DNA from: Mycobacterium sp. PO1 | GTDB lineage: Bacteria > Actinomycetota > Actinomycetes > Mycobacteriales > Mycobacteriaceae | DNA: 64,000 nt | NCBI RefSeq assembly: GCF_017312405.1 | Contig: NZ_BLTG01000005.1 | Span: 57,527 to 121,526 of the forward strand | Direction of reading: 5' to 3' | In this document: positions 39,012-47,680 of the stretch, one piece after another | Position numbering within the stretch: position 1 is the stretch's first letter | How the letters are laid out: each line of letters begins with the position of its first letter | The notes under the pieces: model-generated | The model's input: only the letters and a program-made list of their open reading frames with translations | Databases searched by the model: none | Told to the model about the DNA's origin: nothing | Made by a program: the position numbers and the translations under genes

Positions 39012-39551
39012 ATGGCGAACACCGCGGTGCTGGTCGTCGACATGATGAACACCTACGACCATCCCGATGCAGAACGGTTGGCGCCCAACGTCGAAGCGAT
39101 CATCGACCCGCTCAGCAAGATGGTCGATCGCGCGCGCAGCCGCGACGACGCGGACCTGATCTATGTCAACGACAACTACGGCGACTTCACCGCCGCACCA
39201 GGCGATCTCGTCGAGGACGCGCTCAACGGCCAACGTCCCGATCTGGTGCGCCCGGTCGCGCCGAGCAAGAAGTCCCGGTTCCTGACCAAGGTCCGGCACA
39301 GCGCCTTCTACGCGACGCCGTTGGACTACCTGCTGGGCCGGCTGAAGACCGAGTGCGTGGTGCTGACGGGTCAGGTCACCGAGCAGTGCATTCTCTACAC
39401 GGCTCTGGACGCCTATATCCGTCACCTCGAAGTGATCGTGCCCGAGGACGCGGTCGCGCACATCTACGACGATCTCGGCGACGCCGCGCTGCAGATGATG
39501 CGGCGCAACATGGGTGCCCGGCTTGTGACCACGGACGACTGCCTGACCTGA
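39012..39551 (+). CDS. Isochorismatase-family cysteine hydrolase
   Basis: 179 residues with the family triad: Asp in VLVVDMMNTY, Lys in LTKVRHSAFYATPLD, and Cys in LTGQVTEQCILYTALDAYIRH. It is expected to hydrolyse an amide, for example of the nicotinamidase, pyrazinamidase or N-carbamoyl type, in the cytosol. The exact substrate is unknown. It lies in one operon with hemerythrin. Confidence 0.83.
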   Translation: MANTAVLVVDMMNTYDHPDAERLAPNVEAIIDPLSKMVDRARSRDDADLIYVNDNYGDFTAAPGDLVEDALNGQRPDLVRPVAPSKKSRFLTKVRHSAFYATPLDYLLGRLKTECVVLTGQVTEQCILYTALDAYIRHLEVIVPEDAVAHIYDDLGDAALQMMRRNMGARLVTTDDCLT

Positions 39552-39578
39552 CGGTGGGGCGGCTCACAAACGCAGATG

Positions 39579-39605
39579 GTTTACCTGTGAGTGCGAAGTG
39601 GGCAT
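39579..39605 (+). promoter_or_regulatory. SigF-type promoter of the csbD-like gene
   Basis: GTTT (39579-39582), 17-base spacer, GGGCAT (39600-39605); one mismatch in the -10. CsbD of Bacillus is controlled by SigB, the counterpart of SigF, so the match is functionally sensible. Confidence 0.6.
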
Positions 39606-39663
39606 ATAGCCGTCAAGCGAATCGACCATCCGATTTGCGAACCTTAAATTGTGGAGGTGCACG

Positions 39664-39900
39664 ATGGCTGACAACAACAGTGGTCCCGAGGAAGGCATCA
39701 AGGGCGTCGTCGAGGACGTGAAGGGCAAGGCCAAGGAAGTGGTCGGCACTGTCACCGGTCGCAACGACATGGTCGAAGAGGGCAAGGCCCAGCAGGACAA
39801 GGCCGAGGCCCAGCGTGACGCCGCCAAGAAGGAAGCCGAGGCCGACGCGGCCCGCGGGGCTGCCAGCGCAGCCGAGAAGCGCCAGGAGGCGCAGCAGTAG
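39664..39900 (+). CDS. CsbD-like stress protein
   Basis: 78 residues from ATG 39664 behind GGAGG. Very hydrophilic and helical, with the CsbD core IKGVVEDVKGKAKEVVGTVTGRNDMVEEGKAQQDKAE, followed by an Ala/Glu/Lys-rich helix. Such proteins are induced in general stress; the biochemical role is unknown. A SigF-type promoter precedes it and a strong hairpin follows. Confidence 0.88.
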   Translation: MADNNSGPEEGIKGVVEDVKGKAKEVVGTVTGRNDMVEEGKAQQDKAEAQRDAAKKEAEADAARGAASAAEKRQEAQQ

Positions 39901-39912
39901 AAGCATGAATGC

Positions 39913-39943
39913 GAAGGGCCCGGCCGTCATGGCCGGGCCCTTC
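39913..39943 (+). terminator. Hairpin terminator of the csbD-like gene
   Basis: GAAGGGCCCGGCC pairs perfectly with GGCCGGGCCCTTC across a 5-base loop (13-bp stem), 12 bases after the stop. No U-tract follows, as is common in mycobacteria. Confidence 0.8.
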
Positions 39944-39988
39944 GTCATGCCTCGCGCATCGAGGGGCCAGCCAGGCCGGTGGTCATGC

Positions 39989-40049
39989 GTTGAGACTGCA
40001 TCCAGCGCGGCAAAGTGCGAGTGACCCCCGACGTGGATGCAGTCTCAAC
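39989..40049. repeat. 61-bp palindromic repeat, family B, copy 2
   Basis: GTTGAGACTGC ... GCAGTCTCAAC, exactly 61 bases, between the csbD hairpin and the convergent MerR gene, whose stop is 21 bases further on. Confidence 0.9.
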
Positions 40050-40070
40050 GGTTCTGATGTGGACCCAGCC

Positions 40071-40457
40071 TCATCGGGTCTGCTGGTAGCGGGCGAGTTG
40101 CTCGGTGAGTTCGCGCGCATAACCCAGTTGTTTGGTCAGCGTGGCGCACGCATCGGCGGCGCGCCGGTGAAACTCAGCCAAAGCGTCGGTGGCCCGGGCT
40201 CGTTCAGCGCCGGTCGATGTGCCGTCGTCGAGGACGGCCAACGCGTCGAGCAGCTCCCGCATCTCGTCGAGGGTGAACCCGAGCGGTTTCATCCGGCGGA
40301 TCGCGATCAGCCGCGCGACGTCGTCGCCGGTGTAGAGCCGGAACCCGCCCGCCGAGCGTGCTGACGGCACCACCAGCCCGACGTCGTCGTAGTGCCGGAT
40401 GGTCTTGATCGACAGCTCGGTGCGCGCCGACACCTCACCGATCTGCAACAGCTCCAT
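40071..40457 (-). CDS. MerR-family transcriptional regulator
   Basis: 128 residues. The N-terminal winged helix LLQIGEVSARTELSIKTIRHYDDVGLVVPSARSAGGFRLYTGDDVARL is typical of MerR. It is followed by LGFTLDEMRELLDAL and a dimerisation helix. No metal-binding Cys cluster is seen in the short C-terminus, so a small organic ligand or other signal is likely. It lies 10 bases behind the SulP gene on the same strand and may regulate it. Confidence 0.87.
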   Translation of the reverse strand: MELLQIGEVSARTELSIKTIRHYDDVGLVVPSARSAGGFRLYTGDDVARLIAIRRMKPLGFTLDEMRELLDALAVLDDGTSTGAERARATDALAEFHRRAADACATLTKQLGYARELTEQLARYQQTR

Positions 40458-40467
40458 GTCGGCGTCC

Positions 40468-41997
40468 CTAGTGCGCGCCGCTGAGTTGGCCCGACAGCCG
40501 GGCGTGCCGCTCGGCGCTGTTGTCGTTCATGCCGATGATGGTGACCGACTTGCCCTTTGCCGCGTACTTGGTGGTGATCGCGTCCAGCGTGGCAACGGTG
40601 GAGGCATCCCAGATGTGGGCGTCGCTCATGTCGATGACGATGTTGGCGGGGTCGCCCACGTAGTCGAACTGGTACACCAGGTCGTTGCTGGAGGCGAAGA
40701 ACAGCTCGCCTCTGACCGCGTACACGCGGGTGTCGGCACCGGCACCAGCAGGCGCGTCATCGGGGGTGGCGTCCAGCGCCACGACCTCGGTGAAGTGCGC
40801 GACGCGGCGCGCGAACAGCACCATCGCCGCCAGCGTGCCGACCGCCACCCCGTAGGCCAGGTTGTGGGTGGCCACGGTGACGGCGACCGTCGCCACCATC
40901 ACGAAGGTTTCGCTCTTGGGCATGCGGCGCAACGTCTTCGGGTTGATGCTGTGCCAGTCCAGCGTGGCGACCGACACCATGATCATGACGGCGACCAGGG
41001 CCGCCATCGGGATGCGCGCGACGAGGTCGCCGAGGCCGACCACCAAAGCCAGCAGGAACACCCCGGCCAGGAACGTCGAGATGCGGGTGCGGGCGCCGCT
41101 GACCTTGACGTTGATCATCGTCTGCCCGATCATCGCGCAGCCGCCCATGCCGCCGAAGAATCCGCTGACCACGTTGGCCACACCCTGCCCGACGGCTTCG
41201 CGGGACTTGTTGGAGTGGGTGTCGGTGATGTCGTCGACGAGCTTGGCGGTCATCAACGATTCGAGCAGCCCGACGACGGCCATGGCCAGCGCGTAGGGGG
41301 CGATGATGCGCAGCGTCTCCATCGTCAGCGGTACGTCGGGGATCAGCCACGACGGGAGATTCGACGGCAGCCGGCCTTCGTCGCCGACGTCGGGCACGTT
41401 CCACCCGGCGAGCAGCGTGGCCGCGGTCAGCACGGCGATCGCGACCAGCGGTGCGGGGATCGCGGTGGTCAGCCTGGGCAGCGCGACGATCACCAGGATG
41501 CCGACGGCGACCATCGGATACACCAGCCACGGCACCCCGAGCAGGTGTGGCACCTGGGACAGGAAGATCAGGATGGCCAGCGCGTTGACGAAGCCGACCA
41601 TGACGCTGCGCGGCACGAACCGCATCACCTTGGCCACGCCGAGGCCGCCGAGCACCAGCTGCAGCACCCCGGCCAGGATCACCGCAGCGATCAGATAGTC
41701 CAGGCCGTGGCTGGCGACCAGGGGCGCGATGACCAGCGCGACGGCGCCGGTCGCGGCGGAGATCATCGCCGGACGCCCGCCGACGATCGCGATGGTCACG
41801 GCCATCGTGAACGACGCGAACAGCCCGACCCGCGGGTCGACGCCGGCGATGATGGAGAACGAGATCGCCTCGGGGATCAGCGCCAGCGCCACCACCAGAC
41901 CGGCCAGCACCTCGGTGCGCAGCCGCCGCGGCGACCGCAGCGCGGCCAGCACGGACTGCTGTTGCTGGGGTGAGACATCACTGCTCGTCGGCGACAA
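40468..41997 (-). CDS. SulP/SLC26-family anion transporter with STAS domain
   Basis: 509 residues from TTG 41997, chosen because AAAGGAG lies six bases upstream; an ATG at 42099 would add a Lys/Arg-rich stretch of poor quality. The membrane part has PEAISFSIIAGVDPRVGLFAS, GPAMISAATGAVALV, a glycine-rich GFFGGMGGCAMIGQTMINVKVSG, and about ten to twelve helices. The last 120 residues form a STAS domain (VYAVRGELFFASSNDLV, IVIDMSDAHIWDASTVATLDAI). It carries sulfate, bicarbonate or another anion across the inner membrane. Confidence 0.87.
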   Translation of the reverse strand: MSPTSSDVSPQQQQSVLAALRSPRRLRTEVLAGLVVALALIPEAISFSIIAGVDPRVGLFASFTMAVTIAIVGGRPAMISAATGAVALVIAPLVASHGLDYLIAAVILAGVLQLVLGGLGVAKVMRFVPRSVMVGFVNALAILIFLSQVPHLLGVPWLVYPMVAVGILVIVALPRLTTAIPAPLVAIAVLTAATLLAGWNVPDVGDEGRLPSNLPSWLIPDVPLTMETLRIIAPYALAMAVVGLLESLMTAKLVDDITDTHSNKSREAVGQGVANVVSGFFGGMGGCAMIGQTMINVKVSGARTRISTFLAGVFLLALVVGLGDLVARIPMAALVAVMIMVSVATLDWHSINPKTLRRMPKSETFVMVATVAVTVATHNLAYGVAVGTLAAMVLFARRVAHFTEVVALDATPDDAPAGAGADTRVYAVRGELFFASSNDLVYQFDYVGDPANIVIDMSDAHIWDASTVATLDAITTKYAAKGKSVTIIGMNDNSAERHARLSGQLSGAH

Positions 41998-42201
41998 GAC
42001 GGCTCCTTTCGCGCGGGCACAACGGCCCTGGTGCGCGGGCTCTCGGGTCATTGCGCGCGGGCCCTTCGGCACGGACGCGGACATGATCGTGCGCGTCATC
42101 GCGCAAAAGATCTTGCTAGGAAGCCGAATTCAGTAGAGACGGGCCGCACGGCGCGGCGCACATGGCGCTTCCTGCGCGGTGAACTCTACCCCTACCGGAG
42201 G

Positions 42202-42214
42202 GTTGCCTGGCAAC
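42202..42214. promoter_or_regulatory. Palindrome upstream of the SulP gene
   Basis: GTTGCC-T-GGCAAC, a perfect 6-bp inverted repeat with a single central base, lies about 205 bases before the SulP start in the 247-base gap to the next repeat. It could be an operator, for example for the MerR protein. Nothing else was recognised in this gap. Confidence 0.3.
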
Positions 42215-42244
42215 TTCTGTCACGCAGATCACCCCGCCCCTGGC

Positions 42245-42305
42245 GTTGAGACTGCGTCCACTGCGACAAAGTGCGAGTAGCCCTCACCGCCACCGCAGTC
42301 TCAAC
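42245..42305. repeat. 61-bp palindromic repeat, family B, copy 3
   Basis: GTTGAGACTGC ... GCAGTCTCAAC, exactly 61 bases. Its edge lies 9 bases downstream of the stop of the minus-strand phytase-like gene. Confidence 0.9.
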
Positions 42306-42314
42306 GCAGGGGGT

Positions 42315-44663
42315 TCACCCGCCCAACGCGGTGGCGGCCGGTCCGAGATCGAGGAACTGGGTCTCGCCGTTGGCGTCGTCGAGTCCGTCGTTGTCGGTGA
42401 CGACATAGAGGTTGCCGTTGCCGGCGACCGCGAAGCCCTCCACCTTCTCCTGCACGAACCCCCTGGTGGCCTCCAGATCCGGCACCAGGTTGCGCGCCAA
42501 CGTCTTCGGCAGCACCTGCGGCGCCTCGGTGGCCGAGGTCACCCCGGAACCCTCGGGCAGGGCCACCCGGTAGATCGCCTTCACCCGCGCGTCGGGGCCG
42601 TTGAGCTTGTCCCGTTCGAGCACCAGCAGCGATCCGTCGTACACGGCGATCTCGGACAGGCCGATCCAGTCACCCTCGGTGTCGGTGGTGTCGAGCTGGT
42701 AGCCGAACCACTCCCAGGAATCGCCGTCGGGCGTGTAGCGCCCCAGCCGCGCGATACCCGGCGGATCGCTCTCGAGCTCACGCTGCAACGCCACCCAGAC
42801 GGCGTCCCCGTCCACGGCCACCCCCTCGATGCCCTGCCCACCCATCGCGTCGGCGATGTCGGCGGGCAGTGTCACCCGATTCTCGACGCTGCCGTCGGCG
42901 GAGACGATGACCAGCTCGTTGCCGGGGCCTTCCTCGCCTTCGACGCCGAGAACGAAGCCACCGTCCGGACGCGCCGAGATCCCTTCGACGTCGAGGGTGA
43001 CGGCCTCGCCGTTGTCGGTGACCGGCAGTTCGGTGTCGATCAGCGCCGGGGTCTGGGTCAGGTCGATGCCCAGCACCCGCGCCGGGCCGTAGGCGTTGTC
43101 GGTGGCCGTGTAGAGGCGGTTCTCGTCGGCCGGGTCGACGGACAGCGCACCCAGCGCGCCCCATCCGATCGGAGTGCCGTCCACATCGCCGGAGACGATG
43201 GACGGGAACATCGGGGTGCCGCCGGCGGCGGCGAACTCATCCCCGAAGCCGTAGACGTTCAGCGACGCGCGCACCCCGGCCTCGGCGTCGTCGGCCTCCG
43301 ACGAGATCACCAGCAGGTTGCGCGACGGGATCGGCAGCACGCCCTCGGGGCCCGGTGTGGTGGGCAGGATCTGGCGGAACTGCGGTGCCGTGACGTCGCT
43401 GACGTCGTAGACGGCGACGAAGTTGCTGCGCTCAGAGGCGACCAGAGCGGTTGGGGTTCCGTTGATCTCGGTGATCGCCAGACCTTCTGGTTCGGGACCC
43501 TTGGATTCGGCCCGGCCCTCGATGTGCAGCCCGGTGCGCACCGCGAGCTGAGAGAACGAGTTGCCGGCGTCCCACACCACCTCGCCGGTGTTGGCGTCGA
43601 AGATCGTCCAGCCGCGGGTGCCGCCCTTCCAGTCACCTTCGTTGGCGGTGACGACATGGCCGTCGCCGATCCAGCCGATCGCGTCCGGCTCGCGCGGGGT
43701 GTCGGAGATCGAGCCGCTCTGATCGATGGTGCCGTCCTCGGCGGTGTCGATGCCCTCGACGGATTCGCTGCCCGCGCTGAAGATGTTGGTGACCTCGCCG
43801 GTGCGGCCTTCGATGATCGCGACGCCGTTGTTCTCCTGGAGGGACAGCGCGACCTGGCCGCGTGAGTTGATGCTGACGTATTCGGGTTCAAGGTCTTCGG
43901 GGGTGTCCAGGCCGGCCGAGCGGGCCGCCTCGACATCGAAATCGACGCGGCGGGCCGTCCACGTGTTCGGCTCTCCCGCAAGGTCGATGAGTTGCAGGAA
44001 GCCGGTCGGCGGCTGGGGCAGGTCGCCTTCCTCGCCGCCGGGCGGGGTGGCTTCCTCGTCGCGCTGATTCTCCATCGCGATCGCGGCGAACGAGCCGTCG
44101 GGGCTGATCGCGATCGAGTCCGGTTGGCCGCCGAGGTCGATGCTGTGCACCGGGGTGCGGTCGCTGAGGCGCACGATGTCGACGCGCCCGGACGGGTTGG
44201 CGAAGTCGCCGCCGGTGGTGTCGATGACGACGAGGACGACGTCGCCGACGGCCGCCACCGAGGTGGGCTGGTCGTCGGCGTTGCCGAGCTCCTCCAGCGA
44301 CAGCGTCCCCTGCCCGACTGGGTTGGCCGGGTCGCGGACGTCGACGAAGCCGATGCGCTTGCCGGCGGCGTCGGTGTAGATGACGGTGTTGCCGTCCGGG
44401 GTGACGGTCGAGATCTCCGCGACGGTCTCGGCGTCGACCGGGTCGCCCTCGGGTTTGTTGAGATGCACCGGGTAGGTGGCGGTGCGGTGATAGCGCTGCG
44501 CGGCCGGCAGGTCGAAGTCGATCGGCGAGGTGGCGCGGGTGTCGGGTGCTGCCGTGTCACCCGCGTCGTCCTGGTTGTCGGTGCTGCATCCGACCACCAC
44601 GACGGCGGTGATCGCCACCGCGGTCACCGCCCGCCGCGCAGTGCCCCGATTCGTCCCGGCCAT
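42315..44663 (-). CDS. Phytase-like esterase domain, beta-propeller lipoprotein
   Basis: 782 residues from ATG 44663. The signal peptide ends in the lipobox VVVGCS, so it is anchored outside the membrane. The first 300 residues look like a YncE/choice-of-anchor beta-propeller (VDIVRLSDRTPVHSIDLGGQPDSIAISPDG). The second half contains PEGLAITEING, GWGALGALSVDPADENRLYTATD and GIEGVAVDGDAVWVALQRE, which match the esterase-like phytase domain. It may hydrolyse phosphate esters or bind calcium. Three divergently or distantly placed neighbours give no further hint. Confidence 0.78.
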   Translation of the reverse strand: MAGTNRGTARRAVTAVAITAVVVVGCSTDNQDDAGDTAAPDTRATSPIDFDLPAAQRYHRTATYPVHLNKPEGDPVDAETVAEISTVTPDGNTVIYTDAAGKRIGFVDVRDPANPVGQGTLSLEELGNADDQPTSVAAVGDVVLVVIDTTGGDFANPSGRVDIVRLSDRTPVHSIDLGGQPDSIAISPDGSFAAIAMENQRDEEATPPGGEEGDLPQPPTGFLQLIDLAGEPNTWTARRVDFDVEAARSAGLDTPEDLEPEYVSINSRGQVALSLQENNGVAIIEGRTGEVTNIFSAGSESVEGIDTAEDGTIDQSGSISDTPREPDAIGWIGDGHVVTANEGDWKGGTRGWTIFDANTGEVVWDAGNSFSQLAVRTGLHIEGRAESKGPEPEGLAITEINGTPTALVASERSNFVAVYDVSDVTAPQFRQILPTTPGPEGVLPIPSRNLLVISSEADDAEAGVRASLNVYGFGDEFAAAGGTPMFPSIVSGDVDGTPIGWGALGALSVDPADENRLYTATDNAYGPARVLGIDLTQTPALIDTELPVTDNGEAVTLDVEGISARPDGGFVLGVEGEEGPGNELVIVSADGSVENRVTLPADIADAMGGQGIEGVAVDGDAVWVALQRELESDPPGIARLGRYTPDGDSWEWFGYQLDTTDTEGDWIGLSEIAVYDGSLLVLERDKLNGPDARVKAIYRVALPEGSGVTSATEAPQVLPKTLARNLVPDLEATRGFVQEKVEGFAVAGNGNLYVVTDNDGLDDANGETQFLDLGPAATALGG

Positions 44664-44778
44664 GCATCACCTCTTCAGTTGTGCCGTGTGCGTCGAGTCA
44701 CCCTTGCGTGGGCAAGTAATGCCGCGGCGGTCAGTCGATGAACAGCAGGCGACGGGTGGGTGTCCGCTTACCCATCGG

Positions 44779-44901
44779 TCAACGGAGGCCGGGAAGCGAT
44801 CCACTCCCCCGGGTGTGGGCCGGCAGCGGCGCCTGCGCGGCCGCGACGCCATACAGCACGACGAGGATCGCCAGGAGGGTGACGAGCATGCGACGCTGCA
44901 T
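44779..44901 (-). CDS. 40-residue single-helix membrane protein
   Basis: The frame from ATG 44901 reads MQRRMLVTLLAILVVLYGVA and ends LPGLR at TGA 44779. GGAGAGG lies just upstream, an excellent ribosome site. An earlier ATG at 44928 would add nine residues. There are two Arg before one hydrophobic helix, then a short polar tail; it is either a membrane microprotein or a secreted peptide. No family is known. It lies between the phytase-like gene (same strand) and the acyl-AMP ligase promoter region. Confidence 0.5.
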   Translation of the reverse strand: MQRRMLVTLLAILVVLYGVAAAQAPLPAHTRGSGSLPGLR

Positions 44902-44929
44902 GGCCTCTCCGATCGGGACTCTGGTCATG

Positions 44930-45378
44930 GTGGAGCACTTTCCGGGGGGAGGGCGATGGGGACGAACAGTTCGTCAGGGCGAATTCTGCTGTGCGCGAAC
45001 AACATCGACGCTCACGATGCGGACGACCGCGCCGCGGTGAGGGCATTTGACAGTCTGGCGCCTAGGAATTCGCTGTGCGGACGCTGGACGTCGAGTGGTG
45101 TTTGCCAGCAACCATAAGCGCGATTAGGTTGCGGCTCAAGCCAAGTGCCATCGGCCGGTGGGAATCACCGATTCCGCACACCGACCGTCCGCGGCACGTC
45201 ATACTTTCGTCAGCTTCTCCCGCGGAGGGTTCGGATACCACCCCGCGTGGGGAGGCGCGCGGCCGTTTCGCTCCAGACCCGGGCGGACGCGCCGGAGCCA
45301 TTGAACCCGACGAGACGACCGGGACGTCGCCTTCACAACTTCTCGGCGACCCGCCCGGCGCAGGAAAGGGATCGCCAG
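44930..45378. other. Intergenic region upstream of the acyl-AMP ligase gene
   Basis: About 450 bases without a convincing gene; long frames here are extensions or antisense shadows. TTGACA at 45047-45052 is a possible -35, with AT-rich TAGGAATT 11 bases later, and AGGAAAGGG precedes the ligase start. Nothing else was recognised. Confidence 0.4.
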
Positions 45379-47112
45379 ATGCCCCCGATCGCCACGTCCA
45401 TCCCCGCAGCACTCGCCGCCCGCGCGCAGGCACAGCCCGATGACGTCGCCTACACGTTCATCGACTACGACTACGACCCGGCCGGCGCCGCAGAGAGCCT
45501 GACGTGGTCAGAGGTGCACGAGCGGGTCCAGATCATCGCCGAGAAGCTGAGCAAGCTGGGTGCGCCCGGTGACCGTGCGGTGATCCTGGCTCCGCAGAGC
45601 CTCGACTATGTGGTCGCCTTCCTGGGCGCCATCCAGGCCGGCTTCGTGGCCGTGCCGCTGTCGATGCCGATGTTCCGCCAGCACGACGAGCGGGTGTCGG
45701 CCGTGATGGCCGATGCGACCCCGGTGGCGGTGCTGACCACCTCGGACGTCATCGAAGACGTCCGCAAGTACGGCCAGGTCGAATCGCGGTCGCACGCCCC
45801 GAAGTTCATCGAGGTCGACACGTTGGACTTCGACTCCCCGGCCAAGCCGCCGGCGCCGGTCGCGCTGCCCAAGGCCGGCTACATCCAGTACACGTCGGGG
45901 TCGACGCGCCGACCGGCCGGCGTCGTGGTGACCCATCAGAACATCTTCGAGAACATGGAACAGATCCTGCCGGACTATTTCGAGGCGTACGACGAGCCGC
46001 CGGCCGACCTGACCGTGGTCACGTGGTTGCCGCTGTATCACGACATGGGTCTGCTGGTCGGGGTGTTCCTCGGGATGCGGATGGGCCGCGGCACGGTGCT
46101 GATGAGCCCGGTGGCGTTCATGCAGAAGCCGGCCCGCTGGATCCAGCAGCTGACACTCAACCCGCACACGTTCACCGCCGCACCGAACTTCGCCTACGAG
46201 CTGGCGGTCAAGCGCACCAAGGACGAGGACCTGGCCGGGTTGGACCTCAGCGGCGTCGTGGTGATGATCAACGGCGCCGAGCGCGTGCACGGCGCGACGG
46301 TGCGCCGGTTCAACGAGCGGTTCGGCCCGTACGGCCTGCCCGAGGCGGCGATGCGGCCGTCCTACGGGCTGGCCGAGGCCACCGTCTACGTCACGTCGTC
46401 GGCCGGCGGGCGGGCCCCGACCTCGGTGCGATTCGACTACGACGAGTTGGCCGCCGGTCGGGCGCAGCCCTGCGCCGAAAATGCCGGCTCCGAGCACATC
46501 GGCCTCGGGGTGCCGCGTTCGACGACGGTGCGGGTGGTCGATCCGCAGACGCGTGTGGAGGCCCCGGCCGGCACCATCGGCGAGGTCTGGCTGCACGGCC
46601 CGCATGTGGCCGGCGGCTACTGGCACAACCCGCAGCTGACCGAGGAGTTGTTCGCGGGCCAGCTGGCCCGGACCACCGAGGGCACCCCGAAGGGTCCGTG
46701 GCTGCGCACCGGTGACCTCGGGGTCATCTACGACGAGGAGCTGTTCATCGTCGGGCGGATCAAGGATCTGCTCATCGTCGACGGCCGTAACCACTACCCC
46801 GACGACATCGAGGCCACGGTGCAGGAGCTGACCGGGGGCCGCGTCGCCGCCGTGTCGGTTCCCGACGACCCGAGCGAGAAGCTGGTGGTGATCGCCGAGC
46901 TGAAGAAGCAGCTCGACGCCGAGTTGCTGGACAGCGTCAAACAACAGGTGACGGCCGCGGTGTCCAAGACCCACAGCGTCCGCCTCGACGATCTGATGAT
47001 GGTCGGTCCCGGGTCGTTGCCGCTGACCACCAGCGGGAAGGTGCGCCGCGGGACCTGCGTGGAGCTGTACCACTCCGACGGGTTCCGCCGGTTGGACGTC
47101 GCACCGGCATAG
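45379..47112 (+). CDS. Fatty-acyl-AMP ligase (FadD/FAAL type)
   Basis: 577 residues from ATG 45379 behind AGGAAAGGG; the frame to 45145 is not coding. Adenylate-forming motifs are YIQYTSGSTRRPAGVVVTH, WLPLYHDMGLLVGVFLGM, PSYGLAEATVYVTS, and the C-terminal WLRTGDLGVIYDEELFIVGRIKDLLIVDGRNHYPDDIE. This is the FAAL rather than the acyl-CoA ligase pattern, so fatty acids would be activated as acyl-adenylates for a polyketide synthase or acyl carrier protein. No polyketide synthase is next to it. It works in the cytosol on an unknown envelope lipid. Confidence 0.88.
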   Translation: MPPIATSIPAALAARAQAQPDDVAYTFIDYDYDPAGAAESLTWSEVHERVQIIAEKLSKLGAPGDRAVILAPQSLDYVVAFLGAIQAGFVAVPLSMPMFRQHDERVSAVMADATPVAVLTTSDVIEDVRKYGQVESRSHAPKFIEVDTLDFDSPAKPPAPVALPKAGYIQYTSGSTRRPAGVVVTHQNIFENMEQILPDYFEAYDEPPADLTVVTWLPLYHDMGLLVGVFLGMRMGRGTVLMSPVAFMQKPARWIQQLTLNPHTFTAAPNFAYELAVKRTKDEDLAGLDLSGVVVMINGAERVHGATVRRFNERFGPYGLPEAAMRPSYGLAEATVYVTSSAGGRAPTSVRFDYDELAAGRAQPCAENAGSEHIGLGVPRSTTVRVVDPQTRVEAPAGTIGEVWLHGPHVAGGYWHNPQLTEELFAGQLARTTEGTPKGPWLRTGDLGVIYDEELFIVGRIKDLLIVDGRNHYPDDIEATVQELTGGRVAAVSVPDDPSEKLVVIAELKKQLDAELLDSVKQQVTAAVSKTHSVRLDDLMMVGPGSLPLTTSGKVRRGTCVELYHSDGFRRLDVAPA

Positions 47113-47131
47113 TCGAACATATGATCGATTC

Positions 47132-47434
47132 GTGGGCGATCTACAGAGCATCGGCCACGGCGGTCAGCCGACCCCCGTGGTCTTCCGTGCGGTCGACCCA
47201 CCGCAGGACGTGTTGGTGGATCTGGTGGCCCTGTTCCCCCGCGAGCCGCACAGTCACGGCCGCTACCACCCGTTCGGGTTGCAGATGCACAAGGTGGTGC
47301 GCGGCGAGCTGACTCGGTGGGGCATGTGCGAGCAGGGGCACTGGTGGGGCCTGGTGAGCTATCCGGTCAGCCACGGGCCCAAGAGCGACCTGGTCATGCA
47401 CTGGATCCCGGCCTGGATGTTGAAGAAGGCCTGA
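47132..47434 (+). CDS. Conserved-looking hypothetical protein, 100 residues
   Basis: GTG start 19 bases after the ligase stop. Soluble and rich in His and Trp (PREPHSHGRYHPFGLQMHKVVRGELTRWGMCEQGHWWG); the His/Cys/Trp clusters suggest a metal- or ligand-binding pocket. The family was not recognised. It is probably cotranscribed with the ligase, and a strong hairpin 6 bases behind the stop ends the unit. Confidence 0.65.
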   Translation: MGDLQSIGHGGQPTPVVFRAVDPPQDVLVDLVALFPREPHSHGRYHPFGLQMHKVVRGELTRWGMCEQGHWWGLVSYPVSHGPKSDLVMHWIPAWMLKKA

Positions 47435-47440
47435 TCGTCA

Positions 47441-47482
47441 GGTTCTGGCGGTGCCACTCCCCCACGGGGCACCGCCAGAACC
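47441..47482 (+). terminator. Strong hairpin terminator
   Basis: GGTTCTGGCGGTGCC pairs perfectly with GGCACCGCCAGAACC (15-bp stem, 12-base loop), 6 bases after a stop codon. It is not related in sequence to repeat families A, B or C. Confidence 0.8.
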
Positions 47483-47559
47483 CGACGCGTCGCGGCCTCA
47501 CTCGACCCCTCGCTGCGGTACTCCACGCGCCGAGCGACGCCACGGGAAGATAGTACATA

Positions 47560-47571
47560 AACGTTGACGTT
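47560..47571. promoter_or_regulatory. Candidate operator of the TetR gene at 47681
   Basis: AACGTTGACGTT, a perfect 5-bp inverted repeat around TG, lies in an AT-rich island (about 47549-47585) 110 bases before the TetR start, in the only intergenic gap of the unit. The rest of the 198-base gap behind the hairpin shows nothing. Confidence 0.45.
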
Positions 47572-47680
47572 CTCGAAAAACAACTGTGTTCGCGAATGTC
47601 TTGCCCGGCCGGCCTTCGATGGACGACGCACCTAGCATTGACGCAATGCAGAGACCTGCATCGACCGAGGGGGGCGCCGC

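Noticed and set aside
40399..41973. Long plus-strand frame opposite the SulP gene
   Set aside because: Product is almost only His, Gln, Asp, Gly and Arg, as expected from the reverse strand of a transporter gene.
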